Origin: Flavobacteriaceae bacterium UBA5544
Lineage (GTDB): Bacteria; Bacteroidota; Bacteroidia; Flavobacteriales; Flavobacteriaceae
DNA length: 29,409 nucleotides
Direction of reading: 5' to 3'
Assembly: GCA_002426755.1 (NCBI GenBank)
Contig: DINI01000019.1
Location: forward strand, 161,591 to 190,999
The position numbers and the translations under genes are program-made. The notes under the pieces were generated by a model. That model saw only the letters and a list, made by a program, of their open reading frames with translations, was not told where the DNA came from and made no database searches. Below are positions 16,740 through 24,597 of the stretch, one piece after another (the stretch's first letter is position 1; every line of letters begins with the position of its first letter).

Positions 16740-17543
16740 TTACCAGTCCTTATCTGTTCTTACTCTCACGCCTTTTTGTTTTTCGGCGTTGATTTTTTCT
16801 TGCGTTTTCTGTTCTTGGTTGTTCATTGCTTCCAAGAGATTCTTTATTTGTTGAGGTGATAATTGCCCTGGTTGGGGTTGTTTTTGCTCTTTCTTTTCAT
16901 CACCTTTATCTTTATCTTGCTTATTATCTTCAGGTCTTCCTTTATCTTTCTGATCGTCCCCTTCCTTTTTATCTTGGTCGCCTTTGTCCTGATCTTTCTT
17001 ATCTTGATCCTTTTTATCCTGATCGTCTTTATTTTCGTCCTTCTTATCCTTGTCCTTGTTTTTGTCTTCGTTGTCTTTTTGTTGATCTGCACATTCTTTT
17101 GCTATAACCAGATTATAGCGGGTTTCTTCGTCCGTCGGATCATTCCTCAATGCGTTTTTATAAGCTTCCACAGCCTCTTTACATTGTTTATTCTTCATTA
17201 GAATATTACCCATGTTGTGATAGGCTTTGTGCTTATCAGCTTTGTCAGTAGCATTTTTTGCCGCTTCAACTTGACGAAACAAAGCTTCATCGTAATTCCC
17301 TTTTTTGTAGTAAGAATTGCCCAAATTGTAAGCCCCGGCAACATTATTTGGCTGTTCAGAAATGGCCTTTCGATATTCCATTTCGGCGTCAGCATATTTA
17401 TCGTCATTCACTAATTCATTCCCTTGGTACACAAAGTTATTGGCCTTCTTTTTTGTCAAAAGCTCTTGCGCTTCTTGTTCCTTGTCTTGAGAGAAAGAAA
17501 AGAAGGTGGTAAATGCTAGTAATATGGATAGTAATGTTCTCAT
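16740..17543 (-). CDS. batC: BatC: TPR protein with Lys/Asp-rich low-complexity region
   Basis: 267 residues. Signal peptide 1-19 (ending FFSFSQ). TPR units cover about 35-155: YADAEMEYRKAISEQPNN, AGAYNLGNSYYKKGNYDEALFRQVEAA, AYHNMGNILMKNKQCKEAVEAYKNALRNDPTDEETRYNLVIAKE. Residues 160-225 are a run of alternating Lys, Asp, Glu and Gln with repeated DQDKK units. A short conserved-looking end follows (QLSPQQIKNLLEAMNNQEQKTQEKI ... VRTDKDW). BatC is thought to be periplasmic and to bind partner Bat proteins. The charged repeat is in-frame and well preserved, so it is a real linker. Confidence 0.9.
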   Translation of the reverse strand: MRTLLSILLAFTTFFSFSQDKEQEAQELLTKKKANNFVYQGNELVNDDKYADAEMEYRKAISEQPNNVAGAYNLGNSYYKKGNYDEALFRQVEAAKNATDKADKHKAYHNMGNILMKNKQCKEAVEAYKNALRNDPTDEETRYNLVIAKECADQQKDNEDKNKDKDKKDENKDDQDKKDQDKKDQDKGDQDKKEGDDQKDKGRPEDNKQDKDKGDEKKEQKQPQPGQLSPQQIKNLLEAMNNQEQKTQEKINAEKQKGVRVRTDKDW

Positions 17544-17609
17544 TTCAAATAATCTATAAAACTAAAAAATCAAACAACATACTAGTTATAATGTTTTCTT
17601 AAAATATTA

Positions 17610-18644
17610 TTAAGCTTCGTTAAACAGGTTTAAGCGTTTAAGCCAGGCTGTTTTTCTTTCCAATAAAAAGATGTCAATAAATAAGAATAAAATGGCCGCT
17701 CCCAAAAACCACTGAAATTGGGATTCGAAATCTGCAAATTGCTTGGCTTCAAATTCCTTTTTGTCCATCTTGTTGAGAATATCTCGAATTTCCTCAACGA
17801 CGACACTGGTTTTATTTCCGTTAATGTAAACGCCATTCGCTTCTTCTGCAATGGTTTTAAGGGTTGCCTCATCCAATCGAGTAATCACCGTTTCTCCATT
17901 GTTATCTTTTTTGTAATTGAGCAGAATACCATTTCGCTTCTCTGGGATTCGGTCACCTTTTGCCGTACCAACGCCAATGGTAAAAATCCGGATGCCTTCT
18001 TCTGCCGCTTCTTCTGCAACTTTTCCTGACACATTACTATGATCCTCTCCATCAGATATGATAATGAGAACGCGATTGGTTTGTTCGTCATCATCGTAAT
18101 ACGTTTTCGCTAAATTTATGGCTTCATTAATGGCTGTTCCTTGGGAAGACAACATATCGGTATTCATGCTTTGAAGAAACATTTTAGCCGAACCATAATC
18201 GGTTGTGATTGGTAATTGAGGGAAAGCTTTTCCTGCATAGGCGATAATTCCGACCCTATCGCTAGCTAAATTATTGATGATTTGCGTCACCAGTTGTTTT
18301 GCTTTATCCAAACGATTGGGTGCCACATCTTCTGCCAACATACTTTTGGATACATCTACTGCAAAAACAATATCAACACCTTCACGTTTAACGGTCTCTA
18401 ATTTTGTTCCAATTTTTGGATTGACCAAAGCAATAGCTAAAAAGAAGAACACCAAACACAAGACAACTATTTTTAATATCGATTTAAAAAGAGAGGTATT
18501 CGGGCTCAATTTTTTGAACATTGACTTATTGGCAAACTTCTTCTGAACACGATATTTCCAAAATTGAAGCAACAAAAAGATAAGAAGAACTATCGGAATA
18601 ATTCCCAAAACCCAAAACCATATTTTTTCGTCTAATTGATACAT
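17610..18644 (-). CDS. batB: BatB: von Willebrand factor A domain membrane protein
   Basis: 344 residues. Helices at about 10-28 and 56-75, then a vWA domain (88-280) with an intact metal-ion site Asp97-Ser99-Ser101 (VDIVFAVDVSKSMLAED), GTAINEAINLA as the Thr of the site, and RVLIIISDGEDHSN for the later Asp. A last helix lies near 310-330. vWA domains bind proteins through a metal ion. With BatA it is expected to form an inner-membrane heterodimer whose vWA domains face the periplasm or cytoplasm depending on the model. The 107-base gap to BatA carries two types of 7-base repeats. Confidence 0.92.
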   Translation of the reverse strand: MYQLDEKIWFWVLGIIPIVLLIFLLLQFWKYRVQKKFANKSMFKKLSPNTSLFKSILKIVVLCLVFFFLAIALVNPKIGTKLETVKREGVDIVFAVDVSKSMLAEDVAPNRLDKAKQLVTQIINNLASDRVGIIAYAGKAFPQLPITTDYGSAKMFLQSMNTDMLSSQGTAINEAINLAKTYYDDDEQTNRVLIIISDGEDHSNVSGKVAEEAAEEGIRIFTIGVGTAKGDRIPEKRNGILLNYKKDNNGETVITRLDEATLKTIAEEANGVYINGNKTSVVVEEIRDILNKMDKKEFEAKQFADFESQFQWFLGAAILFLFIDIFLLERKTAWLKRLNLFNEA

Positions 18645-18649
18645 TTTTT

Positions 18650-18677
18650 AGTCTTCAGTCCGCAGTTTTCAGTTGGC
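18650..18677. repeat. Four tandem AGTnnnC heptamers in the batA-batB gap
   Basis: Four exact 7-base units starting at 18650, 18657, 18664 and 18671 read AGTCTTC, AGTCCGC, AGTTTTC and AGTTGGC. It is the clearest example of this repeat in the window and lies directly upstream of the BatB start codon. Confidence 0.8.
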
Positions 18678-18708
18678 AGACAATGGCCACAAAAACACGA
18701 ATGTTATT

Positions 18709-18753
18709 TCTCTTCTCTCTTCTCTCTTCTCTTTTGTCTTTTGTCTTTTGTCT
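18709..18753. repeat. Two heptamer tandem repeats: 3x TCTCTTC and 3x TTTGTCT
   Basis: Three perfect copies of TCTCTTC occupy 18709-18729 and three perfect copies of TTTGTCT occupy 18733-18753, separated by TCT. The second block ends within the batA stop codon (18752-18754). Perfect copies suggest recent expansion or slippage. Confidence 0.85.
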
Positions 18754-19759
18754 AATTAAAACTCCTAAAAACCGTCGCTCTCATTAAAAATTCCAAAAGC
18801 AACAATCCTAAAGCCAATAAAACTAAAGGACGATACTTTTCTTCATAATTATAAAACTTGAATTCCTCTACATCAGTTTTTTCAAGTTTATTGATTTCAT
18901 CATAAATTTCCTCTAACTTTTTATTGTTTGTGGCTCTAAAATAACGTCCTCCTGTGACTTTGGCAATTTCCTTTAAAAGGGCTTCATCAATCTCCACCTG
19001 TACGCGCCCATACTGAAAGCTTCCATTTCCCAAAATTCCAATGGGTGACAATGCCATTCCATTACTTCCCAAACCTATGGTATACACTTTAATACCATAT
19101 TCAACTGCCAAATTACTAGCTGTTTTGGGGTCAATCTGTCCAGAATTGTTGACACCATCTGTCAATAATATAATGACTTTACTTTTAGCCTTGCTATCTT
19201 TCAACCGGTTGACGGAAGTTCCCAAACCCATTCCGATTGCTGTCCCGCCATCGATAATCGTGTTATATTTGACATCTTCCAAAGACCGTAAAACAATTGC
19301 TTTATCACTTGTAATCGGCGTCTTTGTATAACTTTCACCTGCGTATTCCACAATTCCGATTCGGTCGTTTGGTCTTCCTTTGATGAAGTCAGCCGCAACA
19401 TTTTTTAAAGCTTCCAATCGGTTGGGTGAAAGATCTTTTGCCAACATACTTGCCGATACGTCAATTGCCATAACAATATCAATACCTCGCGTAGTTTTGG
19501 TTTTGGAAGATACATCGACCGTTCGTGGTCTAGCCATTGCGGTAATTAGTAATGCAAGAGCCAACAAGCGCAAAGCAAACATTAAATGCCTTGCTTTAGG
19601 CAACCAACTATTGGTGAGTTTAAAGCCTTTGATTGTTGACATGCGAAGTTCAGCAGTTTGTCTTTTGTATTTGAAAACATACCAAAGAATTGCCAATGGC
19701 AACAAAAGGAACAACCAAAAAAACTGTTTATTTAAAAATTCGATTCCTTCAAACATCAT
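18752..19759 (-). CDS. batA: BatA: von Willebrand factor A domain membrane protein
   Basis: 335 residues. Its ATG overlaps the upstream stop by 4 bases, so the two genes are translationally coupled. Helices lie near 13-30 and 58-76. The vWA domain (90-290) has Asp100-Ser102-Ser104 (IDIVMAIDVSASMLAKD), GGTAIGMGLGTSV and SKVIILLTDGVNNSG. A final helix lies near 310-328. The motif set is intact, so the metal site should work. BatA and BatB are paralogues with different loops. An ATG one codon later is an equally good start. Confidence 0.92.
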   Translation of the reverse strand: MMFEGIEFLNKQFFWLFLLLPLAILWYVFKYKRQTAELRMSTIKGFKLTNSWLPKARHLMFALRLLALALLITAMARPRTVDVSSKTKTTRGIDIVMAIDVSASMLAKDLSPNRLEALKNVAADFIKGRPNDRIGIVEYAGESYTKTPITSDKAIVLRSLEDVKYNTIIDGGTAIGMGLGTSVNRLKDSKAKSKVIILLTDGVNNSGQIDPKTASNLAVEYGIKVYTIGLGSNGMALSPIGILGNGSFQYGRVQVEIDEALLKEIAKVTGGRYFRATNNKKLEEIYDEINKLEKTDVEEFKFYNYEEKYRPLVLLALGLLLLEFLMRATVFRSFN

Positions 19760-21390
19760 TCTTCCTTTTTAAGTTCTACGGAATTCAATATTCGTTCCAT
19801 TATTTGGTCAGCATACACGTCATCTTCTTTCCAAACCAAAATGACACTATGCATGATATTTCCTGAAGTAAACAGTAACAAAACATAATTTCCTTTCACA
19901 AACGTTTCGGTCAATGGAACCGGGAAATCACCTGTACCATAAACTTTCAAACCTTCTTGTGCGTTAGGTGTGACAAATTGTTCTTGCTTGGTGATAAGGT
20001 TTTTGACACCGTTGTTTTCAAAAATCTTCAAACCACCTGAAGCAGCTTTTATCAAATCTATTTTAGTTGAATCTGGAAGATTAAACTTAGTAGTTGTAAC
20101 ACCAATATTGATATCACTCAATAATGTGCCATAACTAAAATATGTGGTCTTCGCTCTACTGATGGTATCAATTGCCTCTGATTGAGTACGTTTTAAAACT
20201 TCTGGTGTAGAGATGTACACTGGAGGGAAACCATAAGCGCTATTGACCCAATCACCTTCGAGCAATTCTTTGCTATCGTTTCCAACAATGGTATCTTTTA
20301 CATAATCAAAACCATATTTTATGACAAATCCTGTAAAGGTTGCCAGCAATAAAAAAATGCTGATGACAACCGTTGCAATAATTTTTCTGCGTTTCTTTTT
20401 GCGTTGCTGTTCCTCCTTATATTGTTGGTCAAGCAACTTTTCTTCTTCCGTCGGTTCTGGTAGTGCCTCTTTGACGTGGTCAATTTCCAAATCGATAGTG
20501 TTTCTATCTATTTTGGCCAACTCAACATCTGGAGCAGATTTAGCGAATTTTACCAAATCGGCACGTTTCAAAATAGTTTCAATGTTTCGGATGTCTTCTT
20601 TGCTCAATTCGATTTGATTGCCATCTTTCAACAAATTCAATCGTGAAACCAATTCATCTGTCGTACTCTCCAAGGCTCTATCATAAACTTTCTCATCCAG
20701 ATATTTACGGATGATAAATGTTAATTCAGAATAATACCCTTTTAATTCGGACTGATGAAGATAATCGCTCTCATCCAATTTTTTCAAAGCAAGTTTGGCC
20801 CGCTCATAAGGAGGAAGCAAGGCTATTTCCTCTTCTTCGGTCAATGGTTTTTTCCGCCAAATGAACCAATACAGCAAGAAAGCTGCTACCAATAAAATTC
20901 CTAAAACAATTAGCAATGTTTTCCACCAATCACTAGAGCTTTTTTCTACTTGAATATAAGGTTTTATATCGTAAAGCCCTTGTTTAGTCGTATCAACTTT
21001 GATCGTATTGACCTCAACTTTTAACGAATCTGTATAGAATGTCTTTTCGCCAACGATGATTTTCTGTCTCGGAATGGTATAATGCCCAGAATCGAATTGC
21101 GTCAATCCGTATGTTTTGACAAGATTATATTTGGCGTTGTTTTTTGTGGTATCGATTTTATAAGATTCAATCATTTCCAAAGGTGAAAACGATTGCCCTT
21201 CTGGGAAAACGACCAAATCGGTTGTATCCGCTTCGACTTGTATCTTGTAAGTAATTTGAGCGCCGATCTTGATTTTTGTGGAATCGATGGAAGAAGTGAC
21301 TTGGGCATTTGAGAGAAAGGAAAATAGAATAAAGAAAATAGAAACAAAGCTTGAAGCTAGACGCTTTAGTCTATCGGTTTTTGTGTTCAT
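19756..21390 (-). CDS. BatD-like membrane protein between DUF58 and BatA
   Basis: 544 residues from ATG 21390. Upstream in-frame starts exist, one (21411) created by a tandem repeat and others overlapping the DUF58 gene. I choose 21390 because it puts a signal peptide at the N-terminus (RLKRLASSFVSIFFILFSFLSNAQ). Residues 25-150 are an extracytoplasmic beta domain reminiscent of BatD. Helix 1 lies near 156-178, followed by a cytoplasmic helical part with the BatD-tail-like pattern YYSELTFIIRKYLDEKVYDRALESTTDELV. Helix 2 lies near 337-357 after a run of Lys/Arg. The last 180 residues are of unknown type. This gene is commonly found at this place in Bacteroidota Bat operons; its function is unknown. 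Confidence 0.82.
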   Translation of the reverse strand: MNTKTDRLKRLASSFVSIFFILFSFLSNAQVTSSIDSTKIKIGAQITYKIQVEADTTDLVVFPEGQSFSPLEMIESYKIDTTKNNAKYNLVKTYGLTQFDSGHYTIPRQKIIVGEKTFYTDSLKVEVNTIKVDTTKQGLYDIKPYIQVEKSSSDWWKTLLIVLGILLVAAFLLYWFIWRKKPLTEEEEIALLPPYERAKLALKKLDESDYLHQSELKGYYSELTFIIRKYLDEKVYDRALESTTDELVSRLNLLKDGNQIELSKEDIRNIETILKRADLVKFAKSAPDVELAKIDRNTIDLEIDHVKEALPEPTEEEKLLDQQYKEEQQRKKKRRKIIATVVISIFLLLATFTGFVIKYGFDYVKDTIVGNDSKELLEGDWVNSAYGFPPVYISTPEVLKRTQSEAIDTISRAKTTYFSYGTLLSDINIGVTTTKFNLPDSTKIDLIKAASGGLKIFENNGVKNLITKQEQFVTPNAQEGLKVYGTGDFPVPLTETFVKGNYVLLLFTSGNIMHSVILVWKEDDVYADQIMERILNSVELKKEE

Positions 21391-21427
21391 AAGTCGTAAA
21401 TCGTACTTCATAAGTCGTAAATCGTTA
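21386..21427. repeat. Tandem 21-base repeat (six heptamers) at a gene junction
   Basis: Two 21-base copies (21386-21406 and 21407-21427) differ only at their last two bases. Each divides into three 7-base units: TTCATAA, GTCGTAA and ATCGTAC/ATCGTTA. The repeat covers the DUF58 stop codon and provides two in-frame ATG codons, 21 bases apart, for the next gene. Confidence 0.85.
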
Positions 21428-22291
21428 CGCTCTTCTTTTAAAATATCCCAATAATTTTTTGACATAGCTTTCATCTACACGACAATCTATTGATCCTGCT
21501 CCAGATTTGGAAAAGCTGTCTTTATAATACTCCACTTTTTCTTGATAATATTTGGAATAGTTAGTTCTTACCTTTTTTGAAGATGTATTAACGAGCATCA
21601 TTTCACCTGATTCTTCATCTTGCATTTGTACCATTCCAAGACTTGGAATTTCTTCTTCTCGCTTGTCATAAACCCTAATTCCGGTAATATCATGTTTTCC
21701 GGAAACGATTTTAAGGGTTTGTTTGTAATCATCGACTATAAAATCGGATAAAACAAACACAATCGCTTTCTTTTTCATCACACTGGACATGAATTTCAAT
21801 GCTTCAGCAAAATTTGTTTTTTTGCTTTTTGGTTGAAATTCTATCAATTCCCGAATGATACGAAGCACGTGAAATCGACCTTTTTTTGGTGGAATGTACA
21901 ATTCAATTTGATCCGTGAACAGTATCAATCCTATTTTGTCATTGTTCTGTGTTGCTGAAAATGCTAAAGTTGCGGCAATTTCTGTGATAATTTCGTTTTT
22001 AAATTGCTCTTCGGTTCCAAACCATTCAGAACCCGAGATATCAACCATCAACATCATGGTCAATTCACGTTCTTCTTCAAAAATCTTTACAAAAGGTTCA
22101 TTATAACGCGCAGTTACGTTCCAATCGATATTACGAACATCATCTCCAAATTGATATTCTCGGACTTCACTAAAAGTCATACCACGCCCTTTGAAGGTTG
22201 AGTGATATTCGCCACCAAATATGTGATCAGACAACCGGCGTGTCTTAATCTCTATTTTTCGTACTTTTTTGAGAAGTTCTTTAGTATCCAT
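21425..22291 (-). CDS. DUF58 domain protein
   Basis: 288 residues, no signal peptide. The family signature VREYQFGDDVRNIDW is at 43-57. It is followed by a vWA-like fold with Asp84-Ser86-Ser88 (MLMVDISGSEWFG), and later KKAIVFVLSDFIVDD. DUF58 proteins nearly always accompany MoxR ATPases and are thought to be their substrates or adaptors. Here it comes between MoxR and the membrane Bat proteins. It is cytoplasmic by sequence. Family assignment is firm; mechanism is not known. Confidence 0.93.
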   Translation of the reverse strand: MDTKELLKKVRKIEIKTRRLSDHIFGGEYHSTFKGRGMTFSEVREYQFGDDVRNIDWNVTARYNEPFVKIFEEERELTMMLMVDISGSEWFGTEEQFKNEIITEIAATLAFSATQNNDKIGLILFTDQIELYIPPKKGRFHVLRIIRELIEFQPKSKKTNFAEALKFMSSVMKKKAIVFVLSDFIVDDYKQTLKIVSGKHDITGIRVYDKREEEIPSLGMVQMQDEESGEMMLVNTSSKKVRTNYSKYYQEKVEYYKDSFSKSGAGSIDCRVDESYVKKLLGYFKRRA

Positions 22292-22297
22292 TTTATT

Positions 22298-22391
22298 AGT
22301 CTGCAGTTTGCCGTCGCAGTCTTCAGTTGGTCATTAATTAAGAAATTCAGTGCAAAAGTAAACTGCTTATTGCAACTGAACACTGCCAACT
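22298..22391. repeat. AGTnnnC heptamer repeats in inverted orientation in the moxR-DUF58 gap
   Basis: Plus-strand units run from 22298 to 22331 (AGTCTGC, AGTTTGC, a 6-base unit, AGTCTTC, AGTTGGT). Minus-strand units run from 22391 back to 22371 (AGTTGGC, AGTGTTC, AGTTGCA) with a further AGTTTAC at 22358-22364. The two arms (22315-22330 and 22372-22387) match at 13 of 16 positions as an inverted repeat, so the RNA could form a hairpin between the two cistrons. Confidence 0.7.
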
Positions 22392-22395
22392 TATT

Positions 22396-23397
22396 TTAAG
22401 GCACTTCGATTTCGTTAACAATCTTATTGATGATATCTACAGAAGTGACATTTTCAGCTTCGGCCTCATAGGTGATACCAATCCTGTGTCGTAACACATC
22501 ATGTACAACTGCTCGGACATCTTCTGGAATCACATAACCACGACGCTTAATAAATGCGTAGCATTTAGCGGCCATTGCCAAGTTGATACTTCCACGAGGA
22601 GAAGCCCCAAAAGAAATCAATGGTTTAATATCTGCAAGTTTGTATTTTTCTGGGTAACGAGTAGCAAAAATGATGTCGAGAATATACTTTTCGATTTTCT
22701 CGTCCATATATACTTCCCTCACGGCTTGTTGGGCTCTTAAAATTGTATCGGTGGAAACGACAGCATTGACTTTATCAACAGCACCTTTTAGGTTAGCTCT
22801 CATAATCAATTGCTCTTCGTCTTGTTTTGGGTAGTCAATGACAGTCTTCAACATAAAACGGTCAACCTGTGCTTCTGGTAATGGGTAAGTTCCTTCTTGT
22901 TCGATAGGATTTTGAGTTGCCATCACCAAGAATGGTCGGTCCAATTTAAAGGTTTCATCGCCAATGGTGACCTGTTTTTCCTGCATGGCTTCCAACAATG
23001 CTGACTGAACTTTAGCTGGAGCACGGTTAATCTCATCGGCAAGAACAAAATTGGCGAAAATCGGTCCTTTTTTTATGGAGAAATCATTGATTTTCATATT
23101 GTAAATCAAGGTTCCAACCACATCGGCAGGTAATAAATCTGGTGTAAACTGTATCCTACTAAACTTGGCGTCAATCGCTTGTGATAAGGTGTTAATAGCC
23201 AAGGTTTTTGCCAATCCTGGAACACCTTCTAAAAGAATATGTCCTTGGCCAAGCAATCCAATAAGTAATCGTTCAATCATGTAGCGTTGCCCAACGATGA
23301 CTTTGTTCATTTCCAGCATCAACAAATCGACAAAGGCACTTTCTCTTTCAATTTTTTCGTTAATTGACTTAATATCAATTGCAACAGTATCTTCCAT
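22396..23397 (-). CDS. moxR: MoxR-family AAA+ ATPase
   Basis: 333 residues from ATG 23397; a TTG three codons upstream is less likely. Walker A is GVPGLAKT (58-65), Walker B ends LADE (119-122), and sensor 1 is in MATQNP (159-164). The C-terminal lid helices include RYPEKYKLADIKPLISFGASPRGSINLAMAAKC. MoxR ATPases act as chaperone-like remodellers and are paired with vWA proteins. It is the first gene of the leftward Bat operon and has a candidate promoter at 23422-23452. Regulation of BatA/BatB metal-site engagement by MoxR is the accepted general model and is not shown by this sequence. Confidence 0.95.
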   Translation of the reverse strand: MEDTVAIDIKSINEKIERESAFVDLLMLEMNKVIVGQRYMIERLLIGLLGQGHILLEGVPGLAKTLAINTLSQAIDAKFSRIQFTPDLLPADVVGTLIYNMKINDFSIKKGPIFANFVLADEINRAPAKVQSALLEAMQEKQVTIGDETFKLDRPFLVMATQNPIEQEGTYPLPEAQVDRFMLKTVIDYPKQDEEQLIMRANLKGAVDKVNAVVSTDTILRAQQAVREVYMDEKIEKYILDIIFATRYPEKYKLADIKPLISFGASPRGSINLAMAAKCYAFIKRRGYVIPEDVRAVVHDVLRHRIGITYEAEAENVTSVDIINKIVNEIEVP

Positions 23398-23421
23398 TAT
23401 CTTCAAAAATTTAATTTAGCT

Positions 23422-23452
23422 CAAAATAGGTTTATTTTTTTGAGGATTCAAA
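23422..23452 (-). promoter_or_regulatory. Candidate promoter of the Bat operon
   Basis: On the minus strand TTTG (23452-23449) is followed after 20 bases by TATTTTG (23428-23422), one base short of the TAnnTTTG consensus. The box ends 24 bases before the MoxR start codon. Confidence 0.4.
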
Positions 23453-23499
23453 TTTGTTAAAATTTATCGTGGCTTGCTGTTAATAATTGGTTAAAAATT

Positions 23500-23528
23500 A
23501 AAGAGCAACGCTGTTGGCGCTGCTCTTT
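23500..23528 (-). terminator. Intrinsic terminator after the DUF4382 lipoprotein gene
   Basis: AAAGAGCA (23500-23507) pairs with TGCTCTTT (23521-23528). The stem continues inward for three pairs after one mismatch, leaving a 5-base loop. On the minus strand it is followed by AATTTTTAA. It lies 25 bases downstream of the lipoprotein stop. Confidence 0.7.
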
Positions 23529-23553
23529 TAATAAACATTTATGATTTGACTAA

Positions 23554-24360
23554 TTATTCCAAGGTTATTATTCCTAATTCGGTGTCATTCTCCAAAGTCA
23601 CTTCGACATTTTCCAAAACAAATGGTGTAAATACTGAAAGTGGGTCTGGAGTAACTGTTACCGTGTAAATTCCGGGATTCAATCCCACCAATAAAAAGTT
23701 ACCATCTACATCAGCATATGTTGAAATGGTATCGATGCCATTGGTTGCAACGATTTCCGTTTGAACATCCACAGGTAAAATGCTGCCTGATATAGTTCCT
23801 GTAGTTGCTTCTACACTAGCTCTTAAAACTGGCTTCAAATTGATATTACCAGAATTACCGGCCACCACAATCGATTCGTCTACATCAAAATCCAATAAAA
23901 ATGTATAGCCAATATTTGGCAATAAGGTTTCATTCACCTGAATTTTTAATCCTGATTGTTGTGCGCTTGGGGTATTTAAAGGAAAGCTTTCTCCATCAAT
24001 AACAATTGAATTATCAGTACCCAAAACCAATCTTACTTGATTGAGGTTACCCGATAATACCTCAAAATTATCCACCAACAATATGTTCACTCCACCAGTA
24101 AGTTCAAGCAAATCATATACACCGGTATTAATAGCGTTAAGACTTACCCAGCTGCCATCATCGTCAGAAGCATCATTCACTTTTACCATTACATCTTGAA
24201 TGTCCACATACACATGCTCATAGTCGCCAGGAGCATCCATAAGTTTGATAGAAATTTGAGATGTCCCTTCAGTTGGAGAAGAGGAAGAATCGTCATCACC
24301 ACAACTCACAAAAGATATGGATAGTATTGCTAATAAAGCTATTTGCTTAATAAGTTTCAT
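23554..24360 (-). CDS. DUF4382 surface lipoprotein with carboxypeptidase-like C-terminal domain
   Basis: 268 residues. Lipobox SFVSC with Cys20, followed by GDDDSSSS, an acidic signal compatible with surface export. DUF4382 covers about 33-185: ISIKLMDAPGDYEHVYVDIQDVMVKVND at its start, LLELTGGVNILLVDNFEVLSGNLNQVRLVLG in the middle and VNLKPVLRA-like end GNINLKPVLRASVEA. Residues 190-268 (GTISGSILPVDVQTEIVATN ... VDGNFLLVGLNPGIYTVTVTP) form a carboxypeptidase regulatory-like beta domain. Function unknown; a binding or structural role on the cell surface is likely. It is a single-gene unit with its own promoter and terminator. Confidence 0.9.
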   Translation of the reverse strand: MKLIKQIALLAILSISFVSCGDDDSSSSPTEGTSQISIKLMDAPGDYEHVYVDIQDVMVKVNDASDDDGSWVSLNAINTGVYDLLELTGGVNILLVDNFEVLSGNLNQVRLVLGTDNSIVIDGESFPLNTPSAQQSGLKIQVNETLLPNIGYTFLLDFDVDESIVVAGNSGNINLKPVLRASVEATTGTISGSILPVDVQTEIVATNGIDTISTYADVDGNFLLVGLNPGIYTVTVTPDPLSVFTPFVLENVEVTLENDTELGIITLE

Positions 24361-24396
24361 GTTTAGACTGTTTTTAAGTTACATAATATATACGCG

Positions 24397-24424
24397 CAAA
24401 ATTAGATTTTAGCCTGTTCTCCAA
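24397..24424 (-). promoter_or_regulatory. Promoter of the DUF4382 lipoprotein gene
   Basis: On the minus strand TTG (24424-24422), a 17-base spacer and TAATTTTG (24404-24397) fit the flavobacterial consensus TTG-N17-23-TAnnTTTG. Transcription would start near 24390, giving a leader of about 30 bases. Confidence 0.6.
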
Positions 24425-24597
24425 TTGCCTCATAAAAACTAAAAATTGACTATATAAAAGTTTTGTGTCGTATTTTAGAATCACAATAAACTAACAATCA
24501 ATTAAGTATAACTATTCTAAAAGCTACATGCATATTTTATTGTGATTTGAGTATTTTTATAAATGAATTGAAGAAAAAAACACTAAACAGTAAAAAA

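Noticed and set aside
16844..17201. Open frames on both strands across the batC low-complexity region
   Set aside because: They are shadows of the repetitive Lys/Asp codons: one frame gives Lys/Thr/Ile runs, the opposite strand gives Phe/Leu/Ile runs. The BatC frame has a signal peptide and TPRs.
22298..22391. AGTnnnC arrays as a CRISPR
   Set aside because: Units are 7 bases and contiguous, with no 28-36 base repeats separated by unique spacers, and no cas genes are nearby.
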